A DNA stretch of 48,047 nucleotides. Source: Actinomycetota bacterium (lineage in GTDB: Bacteria; Actinomycetota; UBA4738; CADDZG01; WHSQ01). This document shows positions 1 through 8,205 of this stretch, piece after piece. Both the position numbers and the translations under genes were made by a program. Position 1 is the stretch's first letter; each line of letters starts with the position of its first letter. The DNA is taken from contig JAUJNU010000006.1 of the NCBI GenBank assembly GCA_030448085.1, forward strand, positions 1-48,047, in the 5' to 3' direction. The notes beneath the pieces were generated by a model. The model had not been told where the DNA came from, did no database searches, and saw only the letters and a list, made by a program, of their open reading frames with translations.

Positions 1-101
1 GTCATGACAGCATAGGTACCAACGACCTCTGCAAGGCCGAGATCGAGCACGAATGTGAAGGGGATCCGTACCTCCACTAGCTTGGAGGTCGTCAGCGGGA
101 G

Positions 102-2207
102 CTAGCCGGGCCGCAGGAGACAGAGGTCGGCCTGACCCGCGGCCACGATCGTGTTGACCCTGTCGAGCGAGCTGATGTCCCCTGTCGCGATGGTTGCTAC
201 GCCTGCCTCGTTCCTTATCCGATCCGCGTAATGCGTGAGGAAGTAAGGGTCGTACCGGGGGGCGGAGGCGGCGACCGTCTGCCCCGCCACGACCCGGATG
301 AGGTCACAGCCTCGGTCGCGCAAAGCCACGGCCAATGCGACCGCGTCGGCAAGTCGTAACCCCCCTCGGGCCCAGTCGGTCGCCGACAGAGCCACCGCCG
401 CCGGGAGGGGGCGCGGCCACGCCTCTCGTACCGTGTCGAAAACGAGGAGGGGGAAGCGAGCTCGGTTGTCCCAGGAGCCCCCATAGGGATCTTCCCGTCT
501 GTTCGTGAGGGGCGAGAGGAAGCTGGCGAGGAGGTAGCCGAAGGCAAGGTTCAGCTCGACCATGTCGAAGCCTGCCGCCAAAGCCCTCCTGGTGGCAGAA
601 CGGTGAGCCTCGAGCACCTGAACCAAGCCGGCTTCGTCAAGAGTGGCGGCGGTGGGGCTGGCGGCCGAGTAGGTCTGCTCCGAAGCTGCGACGGGGAGCC
701 AACCTTCGTCCGGCCCGAGCGCCACGTCTGTGAACCGGTGCCGGCTACGGGTGGATCCGCGAGGCCCCGAGTGGTTGAGGGTGACGGCGAGGATCGAGTT
801 CGACTGCCTGCGCGTCGCTTCGACCTCGCTCCGCCAAGCCTCCTCGTGCTCGTCGGAGTAGAGGCCGGGACATCCCCGCGTGATCCGGCCCTCGGGAGCG
901 ACCGCGACGGGCCCGGAGAAGAGCACACCTGCGCCGCTTGACGTGAGCCCACGGAGAGACCCGGGGGCCGGGAGCCCGTCGCTAGCGTCGTAGGTGAGCC
1001 CGGCTGACACGCAGGCTCGGTTCGGCGCCTCTAGGCTCCCGAGCTTCACGGGGTGGAAAGCCGGAGGCGTGGCGATCATGCTCTCGACCCCGGCGAACCA
1101 ACGGTCGACCGCCGATACGAAGCCGGCGTCGCTCACCCGAAGGTCGTCGTAATCGATCCGTCCGCTCCGCGCCATCAGGTGGAACGCGAACTGGAGGGGC
1201 TCCATGTGCTGGTAGTGACGGGTGCTCTCGAAGAACGTCTGGCTCTGCCGGGCGGCCTCCTGCAGACGCTCCACCCGGGGCTTGCGCTCGAGTTGGTAGT
1301 CGGCGAGGGCACGCGGCAGGTCCGTGCGCCGCCCGAGGGCTTGAACCAGGGCGATCGAGTCTTCCATCGCCATCTTCGTCCCGGAGCCGATCGAGAAGTG
1401 CGCCGTGTGGGCGGCATCCCCCAGAAGCACGGCGTTGCCGTGATGCCATCTCTTGTTCTTCAGCGTTACGAACCGGATCCACTTCGATGCGTTCGAGACC
1501 AGTGCGCGTCCGCCCAGGTCGAGGGCGAACATCTCCTCGCAGTAGGAGATGCTCTGCTGCTCGTCTGCCGCGTCCAGGCCGGCGGCGCGCCACGCCCCCT
1601 CGTCGCACTCGACGATGAACGTGCTCCTGTCGCCGTCGTAGGGATAGGCGTGCGCCTGGAAGAGCCCATCCGCGTTGCTGCGGAACGCGACCGTGAAGGA
1701 GTCGAAGACGCGGTCGGTCCCGAACCAGATGTAGCGGGAGGAGCCTTCCTCGGAGCGGGGACGGAAGGAGCCGGCTCCGGCGTCCCGGATCGTGCTCCTG
1801 ACGCCGTCCGCTGCGACGACGAGGTCGTACTCGCTCAGCTCGCCCGGGGATGTGAGCTCCCGCTCGAACTCGATATTCACTCCGAGCTCGATGCATCTCT
1901 CCGTGAGGATCCCCAGCAGGGTTCTGCGGGCGATCCCCGAGAAGACCTGGCCCCCGCAACGGATCACCTCGTCCCGGTACCTGATGTCGATGGCGTCCCA
2001 GATGATGAACCTGTCGGTGATCCTGGTATAGGTGGGGAGGTCGGCTTCGCGGAACAGGCAAGGGTCGGTCCGAGAAGACCACGCCCCAGCCGTAGGTCGC
2101 CCCGGCGGGGTTCTTCTCGATCACCACCACCTCGGCCTCGACGAGGACTTCTTGGCGAGGAGAGAAGTAGAGCTTGGCCAGCGGCCTTCCACTACGGCGA
2201 TCTTCAT
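102..2207 (-). CDS. Two-domain flavin monooxygenase/OYE reductase, salicylyl-CoA 5-hydroxylase / 2-aminobenzoyl-CoA monooxygenase-reductase type (frames broken, C-terminus short)
   Basis: The N-terminal half is a class A FAD monooxygenase (VVAADGVRS near the middle of the FAD domain; GDAAHTAHFSIGSG is the DG/GD motif that binds FAD), and the C-terminal half is an Old Yellow Enzyme barrel (PVKLGSLEAPNR start, LSPLTNRREDPYGGS, AAGQADLCLL). This fusion is known from enzymes that hydroxylate or reduce salicylyl-CoA or 2-aminobenzoyl-CoA. The ATG at 2207 begins MKIAVV, the usual start of the FAD fold. Two indels, one near 2140-2190 and one near 2060, move the first 50 codons out of and back into the main frame. 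The protein stops about 60 residues before the family's usual end, just after the LCLL stretch, so the last barrel strand and helix are missing or frame-shifted. Neighbouring CoA ligase, acyl-CoA dehydrogenase and crotonase genes support a CoA-ester aromatic pathway. The exact substrate is inferred. Confidence 0.75.
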
Positions 2208-3112
2208 ATGGCCTGCCGCGATCGCGCTCAAGCGTTCACCTGATCGAGGTCGCTACCGCCGGCAGAAGGACAGCTCGTCGCAGCCAGCCTCGGCGTATCC
2301 CCGGTCATCTGGGCGACGCAGGGTCGCCAACGCCACCCTCCAACGATGCATCCATGAAGAGTGATGAATGCATGAAAGTAGTCGCCCCGCATGCCGTCGC
2401 AGCCGCTCGATCATGGCTTCGTCTCGAGGGGCGAAGTAGCCTTGGGCCCAGAGGAGCGTATCACGGGTCGGCCGGAGTCGGACCGCGAGTGCGTCTTCGA
2501 GGCGGCCTGCTCGAAGTTCCTGACGGGACCCCCGCCGTACGCATGTGGAAATCAACAGGCCAATCGGAGGGGCTGCCGTCCTCGATCCTCCAACGAGGAG
2601 CGGAGGGCTGGCCGCCCTCCTCCCAACAACCGCAGTCAAGGAGCCAACGGGTCCCCGCCCTGCCATGAGTGGGGATGCCGGCGGAACAGCCGTCCTGGCT
2701 GACACCGACCCTGGCCAGCACCGTCGATCATTGGAAGGTCAAGGTCGCGGCAGCCTCTTCTGCCAGCAGGTTGGTGTGGCGCGGGGCCAAGTCCACGGCC
2801 ATCGTCGCCAGTCGGATCTTGGAAGTGACGCTGCCGGCGAGAGCGAGTGTCGAAGGGGCTCATGCGCGTCGTACAGGGGACGGTCCCACGGCCCCGAGGC
2901 TCGAGAACCCCGAATCCTCGGCTCCTTGGAGCCCAGGCCAGCAGCCTGGCCGCGGTGCCGGGCACCCTCCTCGGAAGACCTCATCCCCTCCAATTCCGCC
3001 CTTGTCCGTCTCAGTCGTGAGGCAACGGTATTTCATCGACCACCCGAGCCCCCTCGGCCTTCCTTCCAGTTAGCGTTGCGGATGCCCCCTCGGATCACCT
3101 GGAAACACCTCG
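2208..3112. other. About 0.9 kb without a recognisable gene
   Basis: All six frames were read. The open frames here are short, overlap each other on both strands and have no motif I recognise. A minus-strand stretch around 2270-2500 has a plausible helical composition (RPTRDTLLWAQGYF, AMIERLRRH) and could be the remains of a gene lying upstream of the monooxygenase, but the frame is not sustained. The flanking genes on both sides are damaged by indels, so a real gene, for instance a regulator, may be hidden by the same damage. The divergent promoter for the two flanking genes should also lie here, but I cannot place it. Confidence 0.4.
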
Positions 3113-4198
3113 GTGGACGCTCTGCTCGGTGACGAGGAGAAGATGATCCTGACACCTCGCGACGCTGTCGAAGATCTTGGTGCTGCGCTAGGATCGAAGT
3201 GGTTCGAGGTGGGGGATTCCCTCGAGCCTGGCACAGGAACTCGGCTCTCTAGGTCTCTCGGGATGCACCTCACCAGCTACAGTGCGCCGGGACCAACGCG
3301 ATCAGCTACTGTTGGCGTGCCTGTTTCGAGCGGTGGCAAGCAAGACCGGGCTGACCGCGGTCAGAACCCTCGCCATGTTCCCGATCTGGAAGTACGGCTG
3401 GAAACCGGCAGGAATGGCTGCCGGGTATTGGCAGCTGGTGAGAACGATCGGCTGCTTCGACCTGGCGGAGCGGACACGGCAACGGCCAACCACCATGGCC
3501 ACGACCGCCGTCGCAATGCGTAACGAACTGCGATCTTGAACAGGAACAAGATGTGGATCACCAGCGGCAGGATCTCCGACGTGGCAGTCGTAGGCGAGGG
3601 CGGAGGAGGTCCTGGTTTCATCGTGCCTCGAGAAGCGCAGCTTCTACGAGGACATCACGCGGCAACTGCGGAGAGCATCAATCTTTCTCCGAGCTGAGTC
3701 CTCGACGGTGCAGGCTTCGGAGGCTGCCTTCAGGTGTGACAGGGATGCGGGTCCCCTGTCGTGCGCCAACGAGGCGCGGTTCGTATCGTGCTGGGGTGCG
3801 ATGGGCAGCCGCTCTGCTACTCAGGCCAACACCAGACCTTGGGGCCAGGAACAGTTCGGTGACCCATCGGACGGTTCCGTGACGCAGGAGAAGCTCGTCA
3901 ACATGCTCGTCGGAAGGCTAGAGCAAGGAACGCTGGTGGCTCTCCCTCAGGCGGCTTCAAGGATGCCGGCACGATCCGCCCGGAGCAGGTGAGCCTCGGC
4001 AAGCTGAACAACGTTCGAGAGGCTCTCGCTATCGCTCGTGAGGCGCGCTCCGTGCTGGGAGCGAATGGGATCACCCTCGAGTACCCCGTCATCAGGCACA
4101 TGAACAATCTCGAGTCGGTCCTCACCTACGAGGGGACGAGCGAGATCCACACCCTCGTCCTCGGCGAAGCGATCACCGGGCTGGCGGCCTACCGCTGA
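3113..4198 (+). pseudogene. Degraded glutaryl-CoA dehydrogenase-like acyl-CoA dehydrogenase
   Basis: Pieces of one acyl-CoA dehydrogenase appear in the correct order but in changing frames. They are an N-terminal helix (LLGDEEKMI, about 3120), LGMHLTSYSAPG (about 3260), MFPIWKYG then IGCFDLAE (3375-3470, family form IGCFGLTE), PTTMATTA (3488), NRNKMWITSGRISDVAVV (3540-3590), LSCANEARF (3758) and WGAMG (3794). QEKLVNMLV (3888) and a clean last 210 bases with SLGKLNNVREAL and YEGTSEIHTLV follow; the Glu of YEGTSE is the family's catalytic base. The order and wording match glutaryl-CoA dehydrogenases, which make crotonyl-CoA from glutaryl-CoA. At least four frame changes plus many substitutions are needed. 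The stop overlaps the crotonase start (TGATG), so it was the first gene of that operon. Whether the damage is biological or a bad consensus cannot be decided here. Confidence 0.75.
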
Positions 4199-5022
4199 TG
4201 CCTTTCCAGGGCTCCTCGTCGCCACAGGGAGATTGGCCGCACTTCGGCTTCTCGGTGACCGACGGGGTCGCGACGGTCACGTTCGACAGGCCCGAGAAGC
4301 TCAACGCTCTTACTTTCGATTCCTACGCCGACCTGCGGGACCTTTTACGGGAGTTGCCGCAGAGGGACGATGTGCGGGTGTTGGTCGTGACCGGCAGGGG
4401 GCGTGGGTTCTGCTCCGGCGGAGACGTGCACGAGATCATCGGTGAGCTCTTGAAGTTGGGGGCGAAGGACCTTTTGGGTTTCACGCGTATGACCGGCGCC
4501 GTCGTGCAGGCCATGAGGGAATGTCCGATCCCCATAATCGCGTCGGTCAACGGGATCGCCGCGGGCGCGGGGTCCGTGATCGCCCTCGCGGCCGACTTCC
4601 GCGTCCTCGCCTCCTCGGCGAAGCTCGCGTTCCTTTTCACGAAGGTGGGGCTGGCCGGAGCCGACATGGGGGCGGCCTACCTCCTCCCGCGCATGGTGGG
4701 TCTGTCCCAGGCGACGGAGCTGCTGATCCTGGGGGATTCCCTCGACGCCCAGGCGTGCTCGAGGCTCGGCCTCGCCTACGCCGTGGTCGAGGACCCCGAG
4801 CTGGGTCCCGCGACGATGGCGCTTGCCAGCCGGCTCGCGTCGGGGCCATCTCTCGCGTACGGGAGCACCAAGGCGCTGCTTAGCCGGGAGCTGGACATGG
4901 ACCTGTCGGGATCCATCGAGCTGGAGGCGATGACGCAGGCTCTGCTCATGACCGGCGAGGACCACGCCGAGTTCTATCGGGCTTTCACCGAGGGCAGGAA
5001 GCCGGAGTGGAAAGGCAGGTGA
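4198..5022 (+). CDS. Crotonase-fold (enoyl-CoA hydratase/isomerase family) protein
   Basis: A 274-residue crotonase. The CoA-binding and oxyanion-hole segments are clear: FCSGGD at residues 71-76 and NGIAAGAG at 118-125. The two glutamates that catalyse hydration in classical enoyl-CoA hydratases are not there: the first position falls in GAGSVIAL (Val) and the second in FTKVGLAG (Thr/Lys). Instead there is GADMGAAYLLPR at 154-165, which resembles the Asp-containing loop of ring-forming or ring-opening crotonases such as MenB and BadI. A C-C hydrolase or ring-cleaving role in the aromatic pathway is therefore as plausible as a hydratase role; this is inference. The start ATG overlaps the stop of the damaged acyl-CoA dehydrogenase by one base, and the next gene starts inside this stop codon. 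Confidence 0.85.
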   Translation: MPFQGSSSPQGDWPHFGFSVTDGVATVTFDRPEKLNALTFDSYADLRDLLRELPQRDDVRVLVVTGRGRGFCSGGDVHEIIGELLKLGAKDLLGFTRMTGAVVQAMRECPIPIIASVNGIAAGAGSVIALAADFRVLASSAKLAFLFTKVGLAGADMGAAYLLPRMVGLSQATELLILGDSLDAQACSRLGLAYAVVEDPELGPATMALASRLASGPSLAYGSTKALLSRELDMDLSGSIELEAMTQALLMTGEDHAEFYRAFTEGRKPEWKGR

Positions 5023-5423
5023 CGAGCCCGCACCAGATCGTGAACCCGGCCTCTCTCGCGGCCCCCGTGGGGTTCTCGCATGCCGTCGTGGCCGCGCCCG
5101 GGCGCGTGGTCTACCTGGGAGGACAGGCCGCCCACGACGCTGAGGGGAGCATCGTGGGGGCCGGTGTCACCGAGCAATTCGAGCAGGCGGCGCGGAACGT
5201 TCTCGTTACCCTCGAGGCTGTGGGCGGTAAGGCCGAGCACATCGTGTCGATGCAGATCTTCGTGACGGAAGTGGACGCCTACCGTTCCTCGCTGAAGGAG
5301 ATCGGGGCCGCTTACCGTGCCGTGTTCGGCCGCCACTTCCCGGCGACTGCTCTCTTTGGTGTGAGCGAGCTCATGGACCCGGCCGCGAAGATAGAGCTCG
5401 TCTGCACCGCAGTGATCCCTTAG
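5019..5423 (+). CDS. RidA (YjgF/YER057c/UK114) family protein, non-canonical subgroup
   Basis: A 134-residue single-domain protein with the YjgF chorismate-mutase-like fold: GRVVYLGGQAA, EQFEQAARNVLVTLEAVGG, SMQIFVTEVDAYR and FPATALFGVSEL are all recognisable. Canonical RidA uses an arginine in the VAR motif near the C-terminus to bind the carboxylate of enamine/imine substrates; here the aligned residues read VSE, so canonical 2-aminoacrylate deaminase activity is unlikely. RidA-like genes are common companions of aromatic CoA-ester clusters, where they may deaminate an imine intermediate. I prefer the GTG at 5019, which overlaps the previous TGA as GTGA and gives the family-like start (M)TSPHQIVNPA; a GTG at 5007 is possible. 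The stop overlaps the convergent acyl-CoA dehydrogenase stop. Confidence 0.8.
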   Translation: MTSPHQIVNPASLAAPVGFSHAVVAAPGRVVYLGGQAAHDAEGSIVGAGVTEQFEQAARNVLVTLEAVGGKAEHIVSMQIFVTEVDAYRSSLKEIGAAYRAVFGRHFPATALFGVSELMDPAAKIELVCTAVIP

Positions 5424-6568
5424 CGATACAGTTCTCTCGCGATGATCTCGCGCTGGATCTCGGAGGTCCCTTCGTAGATCCGTGTGCCCCTCACCTCCCG
5501 GTAGAGGTGCTCGAGCAGATGCCCTTTCTGGAGCCCCTGGGCACCGTGGATCTGCAGGGCCGAGTCGACCACGAACTGGGCCGTCTCCGTCGCGTAGAGC
5601 TTCGCGATCGCCGACGCCTTCGTTACCCGTTCACCCAGGTCGTAGGTGCCCGCCGCTTCGTAGACGAGGAGCCTGGCGGCCTTCGTCCGGGCCGCCATCT
5701 CGGCGAGCAGGTGCGAGACGGCTTGGAAGGAACGCAGGGGCTGCCCGAAGGACTCGCGCCCCGCGGCGAACGCTGCGGCGGCGTCGAGCGCGGCCTGCGC
5801 CATCCCCACGGCGAGCGCGCCGACGCTCGGGCGGAAGAGGTCGAGCGTGCGCATCGCAACGCTGAACCCCGCATCGGGCTCACCGAGCACGTGGGTCTCG
5901 GGGACGAAAGCCTCGTTCAGCTGGAGGCTCCCGATCGCGTGGGGAGCCAGGAGCTCGAGTGGCTGGCCGCTCAGCCCATCGGTCGAGGCCGGGACGGCGA
6001 ATGCCGTCACGCCGCGGGCTCCGGCCCCCTCGGTCGTGCGAGCGAAGATCGTATAGATGTCTGCGTCCGGGGCATTCGAGATCCACTTCTTGTGCCCGCT
6101 GAGCAGGTACCCACCTTCCACCCGGAGCGCTCGCATGGCGAGCCGGCCGGCATCGCTTCCTGCCTCCGGCTCGGTGAGCGCGAAAGCGGCCACCGACTCG
6201 CCCGCGGCCACGCGCGGGATCCACTCTTTCTGGATCTCTTCGCTCCCCGCTTGGAGGATGGGGTAAGCACCGAGACCTTGCAGCGCCAGCGCCGTCTCTG
6301 CCTCTGTCGATCCCTGGGCCAGTCCCTCCCTCAGCAAACAGAGGACGGCGGCCGAGGCTTGCACCGGAGCCCTTCCGCCCAGGTTCTCAGGGAAGATCCG
6401 GGGAAGGATCCCGTGCTCCGCCAGCGCTCTCAGGAGAGGACGGTTGACCCGGCCATGGGGGCCGGATCGAACGAGTGGCGCGAGATGCTCCTGCGCCAGC
6501 CCTTTCGACGAGGCGAGCAGGTCACGCGCCTCGGCGCTCATCTGCACCGGGAGGTCCAAGGTCCCCAT
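5420..6568 (-). CDS. Acyl-CoA dehydrogenase
   Basis: A 382-residue flavoprotein of normal family length. FALTEPEAGSD (129-139) is the FAD-contacting signature, GHKKWISNA (158-166) is the second signature, and IYEGTSEIQREI close to the C-terminus carries Glu367, the expected catalytic base. It should oxidise an acyl-CoA to the 2-enoyl-CoA and pass electrons to an electron-transfer flavoprotein. It is transcribed toward the RidA gene and their stop codons overlap (5420-5423). The ATG at 6568 has GGAG just upstream and starts the conserved N-terminus MGTLDLPVQ; the open frame extends further upstream without homology. The divergent CoA ligase lies 71 bases away. The substrate is unknown, but co-location suggests a beta-oxidation step of the aromatic degradation product. 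Confidence 0.9.
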   Translation of the reverse strand: MGTLDLPVQMSAEARDLLASSKGLAQEHLAPLVRSGPHGRVNRPLLRALAEHGILPRIFPENLGGRAPVQASAAVLCLLREGLAQGSTEAETALALQGLGAYPILQAGSEEIQKEWIPRVAAGESVAAFALTEPEAGSDAGRLAMRALRVEGGYLLSGHKKWISNAPDADIYTIFARTTEGAGARGVTAFAVPASTDGLSGQPLELLAPHAIGSLQLNEAFVPETHVLGEPDAGFSVAMRTLDLFRPSVGALAVGMAQAALDAAAAFAAGRESFGQPLRSFQAVSHLLAEMAARTKAARLLVYEAAGTYDLGERVTKASAIAKLYATETAQFVVDSALQIHGAQGLQKGHLLEHLYREVRGTRIYEGTSEIQREIIARELYR

Positions 6569-6639
6569 AGCTCCAGACGGTACTCGTATTACGCTGGCGG
6601 AGCAGGACCCAGACGCGGGTCCTAGGGCAAGGGGGGACG
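6569..6639. promoter_or_regulatory. Divergent promoter region with a perfect inverted repeat
   Basis: This 71-base spacer separates the minus-strand acyl-CoA dehydrogenase from the plus-strand CoA ligase. TAATAC on the minus strand (6586-6591) is a reasonable -10 for the dehydrogenase. A perfect 6+6 inverted repeat, GGACCC-N6-GGGTCC, lies at 6605-6622, with the ligase ribosome binding site (GGGGGG) following at 6631. The repeat could be an operator for a dimeric regulator or a stem-loop in the ligase leader. No regulator gene is visible nearby. Confidence 0.45.
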
Positions 6640-7998
6640 ATGTCTGATTCGCCTTACTGGAACCCACGCCACGAGACGATGCCCCGCGCTGGCATCGCGG
6701 CTCTGCAGCTGCGGAAGTTGCAGAACCTTCTTGCCTGGACCGAGGAGAAGGTCCCGTTCCACGGGAAAAGGTTCGCCGACGCGGGGGTCGACACACGCGC
6801 CGTCGGGTCGTTGGAAGACCTCAGCCGGCTTCCCTTCATGACGAGGGAGGAGTGGATGCAGGCGCAGCTCGAGGAGCCTCCTTACGGTCCCATCCTGGCC
6901 GCCCCGCAGGAGACGGCGATCCGTTACCACCTGACGTCTGGAACCACCGGCAAGACCCCTATCCGGGTGCTGGACTCGATGAAGGACTGGGAGTGGATCG
7001 CGGAGATGTGGTGCTACGGCTTCTGGGGCTTCGGGATCCGCCCGTCGGACGTCGTGTTCTTCGCATTCAGCTACGGCACCTTCGTCGGGTTCTGGGGGGC
7101 GCACTACGCGTGCGAGAAGATCGGCTGCCTCGTCCTTCCCGGAGGGAACATGACAACAGAGGCACGCGTCAAGCAGATCTTCGACATGGGCGCCACCGTC
7201 GTCTGCTCCACTCCGACGTACGCCCTACGGATGGCTCAAGAGGCACGCAACATGGGCCTCAACCTGGTGAACGGGCCGGTGGATAAGGTCATCCTCTCGG
7301 GCGAGCCGGCCGGTTCCATCCCCGCGAGCAAGAAGCTCATCGAGGACCAATGGGGTGCCAAGGCCGGCGACACGGCAGGGATGACCGAGCTCGGCACGAT
7401 CATGATGTTCGAGTGCGAGCATCAACCCGGCGGCGCACACATCATCGAGGATCATTACATCGAAGAGGTGATCGACCCCGAGTCCGGCGAGCCGGTCGGC
7501 TACGGGGAGCCGGGAGAGCGCGTGGTCACTTCTTTCGGCCGGGGCTTCATCCCGGTCATCCGCTACCGCACGAGGGACCTGGTGGTGAAGGTCCCCGGGA
7601 GCACCTGCGGTTGCGGGCGCACCTTCGACATCTACGAGGGGGGCCTGCGCGGGCGGGTCGACGACATGAAACTGGTGCGAGGGACGAACGTCTACCCCCG
7701 GGCGGTCGAGGCGATCGTGCGGGAGCACGAGGCGGTTGACGAGTTCCAGATCCATCTCTACACCAAGGACGGCATCCGGGACGAGATCGAGGTGCTGGTC
7801 GAGATACCGCAGCCGAGCGAGTCGGACGCGGCGATGCTGGAGACCCTCGCGAAGGAGCTGGCCGAGGCACATGAGGGGCTGAGGTTCGACGTCCGTCGGG
7901 TGGCGGACAACTCGCTTCCCCGCTTCGAGCTGAAGGCGAAGAGAGTGCTCGACGAGCGGGAGATCGCCGGTGGGGCTGGAGAGAGGAAGAACGCATGA
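6640..7998 (+). CDS. Phenylacetate-CoA ligase (PaaK)-family AMP-forming aryl-CoA ligase
   Basis: A 452-residue adenylate-forming enzyme. The P-loop-like SGTTGKTP lies at 100-107, an aromatic substrate region FAFSYGTFVGFWG follows, then AGMTELG (adenine/AMP motif), YRTRDL, and the C-terminal hinge with GGLRGRVDDMKLVRGTNVYPRAVE. The form is that of the PaaK branch (about 430-450 residues) rather than benzoate-CoA ligases (about 530). It should convert an aromatic acid, ATP and CoA to the aryl-CoA, AMP and PPi, which is the entry step of the neighbouring pathway. Anthranilate, salicylate or a related acid is a guess from the monooxygenase. The start ATG has a strong G-rich ribosome binding site, and the stop overlaps the next start as ATGA. 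Confidence 0.88.
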   Translation: MSDSPYWNPRHETMPRAGIAALQLRKLQNLLAWTEEKVPFHGKRFADAGVDTRAVGSLEDLSRLPFMTREEWMQAQLEEPPYGPILAAPQETAIRYHLTSGTTGKTPIRVLDSMKDWEWIAEMWCYGFWGFGIRPSDVVFFAFSYGTFVGFWGAHYACEKIGCLVLPGGNMTTEARVKQIFDMGATVVCSTPTYALRMAQEARNMGLNLVNGPVDKVILSGEPAGSIPASKKLIEDQWGAKAGDTAGMTELGTIMMFECEHQPGGAHIIEDHYIEEVIDPESGEPVGYGEPGERVVTSFGRGFIPVIRYRTRDLVVKVPGSTCGCGRTFDIYEGGLRGRVDDMKLVRGTNVYPRAVEAIVREHEAVDEFQIHLYTKDGIRDEIEVLVEIPQPSESDAAMLETLAKELAEAHEGLRFDVRRVADNSLPRFELKAKRVLDEREIAGGAGERKNA

Positions 7999-8192
7999 GC
8001 GATGCGGGACTCAGCGCGGCTCAGGCCGAGCTGGTCGAGTGTTACAGGGTGCTGGCCGCCGTCCTCGCAGAGCACGGGGACGAGCTGGCTCCTTTCGAGG
8101 AGAGGAACGCGCTCAAAGCGCTGGCAGCACTGTGGCAGGTGACCAACGGCCTAGATCTTGACCCCGGTCAGCTGTACCACCTGGGGGCCTGA
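7995..8192 (+). CDS. Small hypothetical protein following the CoA ligase
   Basis: A 65-residue protein that I do not recognise. It starts at an ATG overlapping the ligase stop (ATGA), so the two are translationally coupled. The sequence is mostly predicted helix with Leu/Ala heptad-like spacing (LVECYRVLAAVLAEH, ALKALAALWQVTNGL) and has no signal peptide, membrane segment or cysteine pair. Coupling to the ligase suggests an accessory or regulatory subunit, but that is only inference. It ends 13 bases before the convergent neighbour. Confidence 0.6.
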   Translation: MSDAGLSAAQAELVECYRVLAAVLAEHGDELAPFEERNALKALAALWQVTNGLDLDPGQLYHLGA

Positions 8193-8205
8193 GCCGTTCC
8201 CTCGG

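Noticed and set aside
1053..2243. Long plus-strand open frame opposite the flavin monooxygenase
   Set aside because: Composition and lack of motifs show it is the complementary shadow of the monooxygenase in GC-rich DNA.
2253..2705. 150-codon minus-strand frame as a regulator gene
   Set aside because: No helix-turn-helix or other motif could be recognised and competing frames on both strands are equally long.
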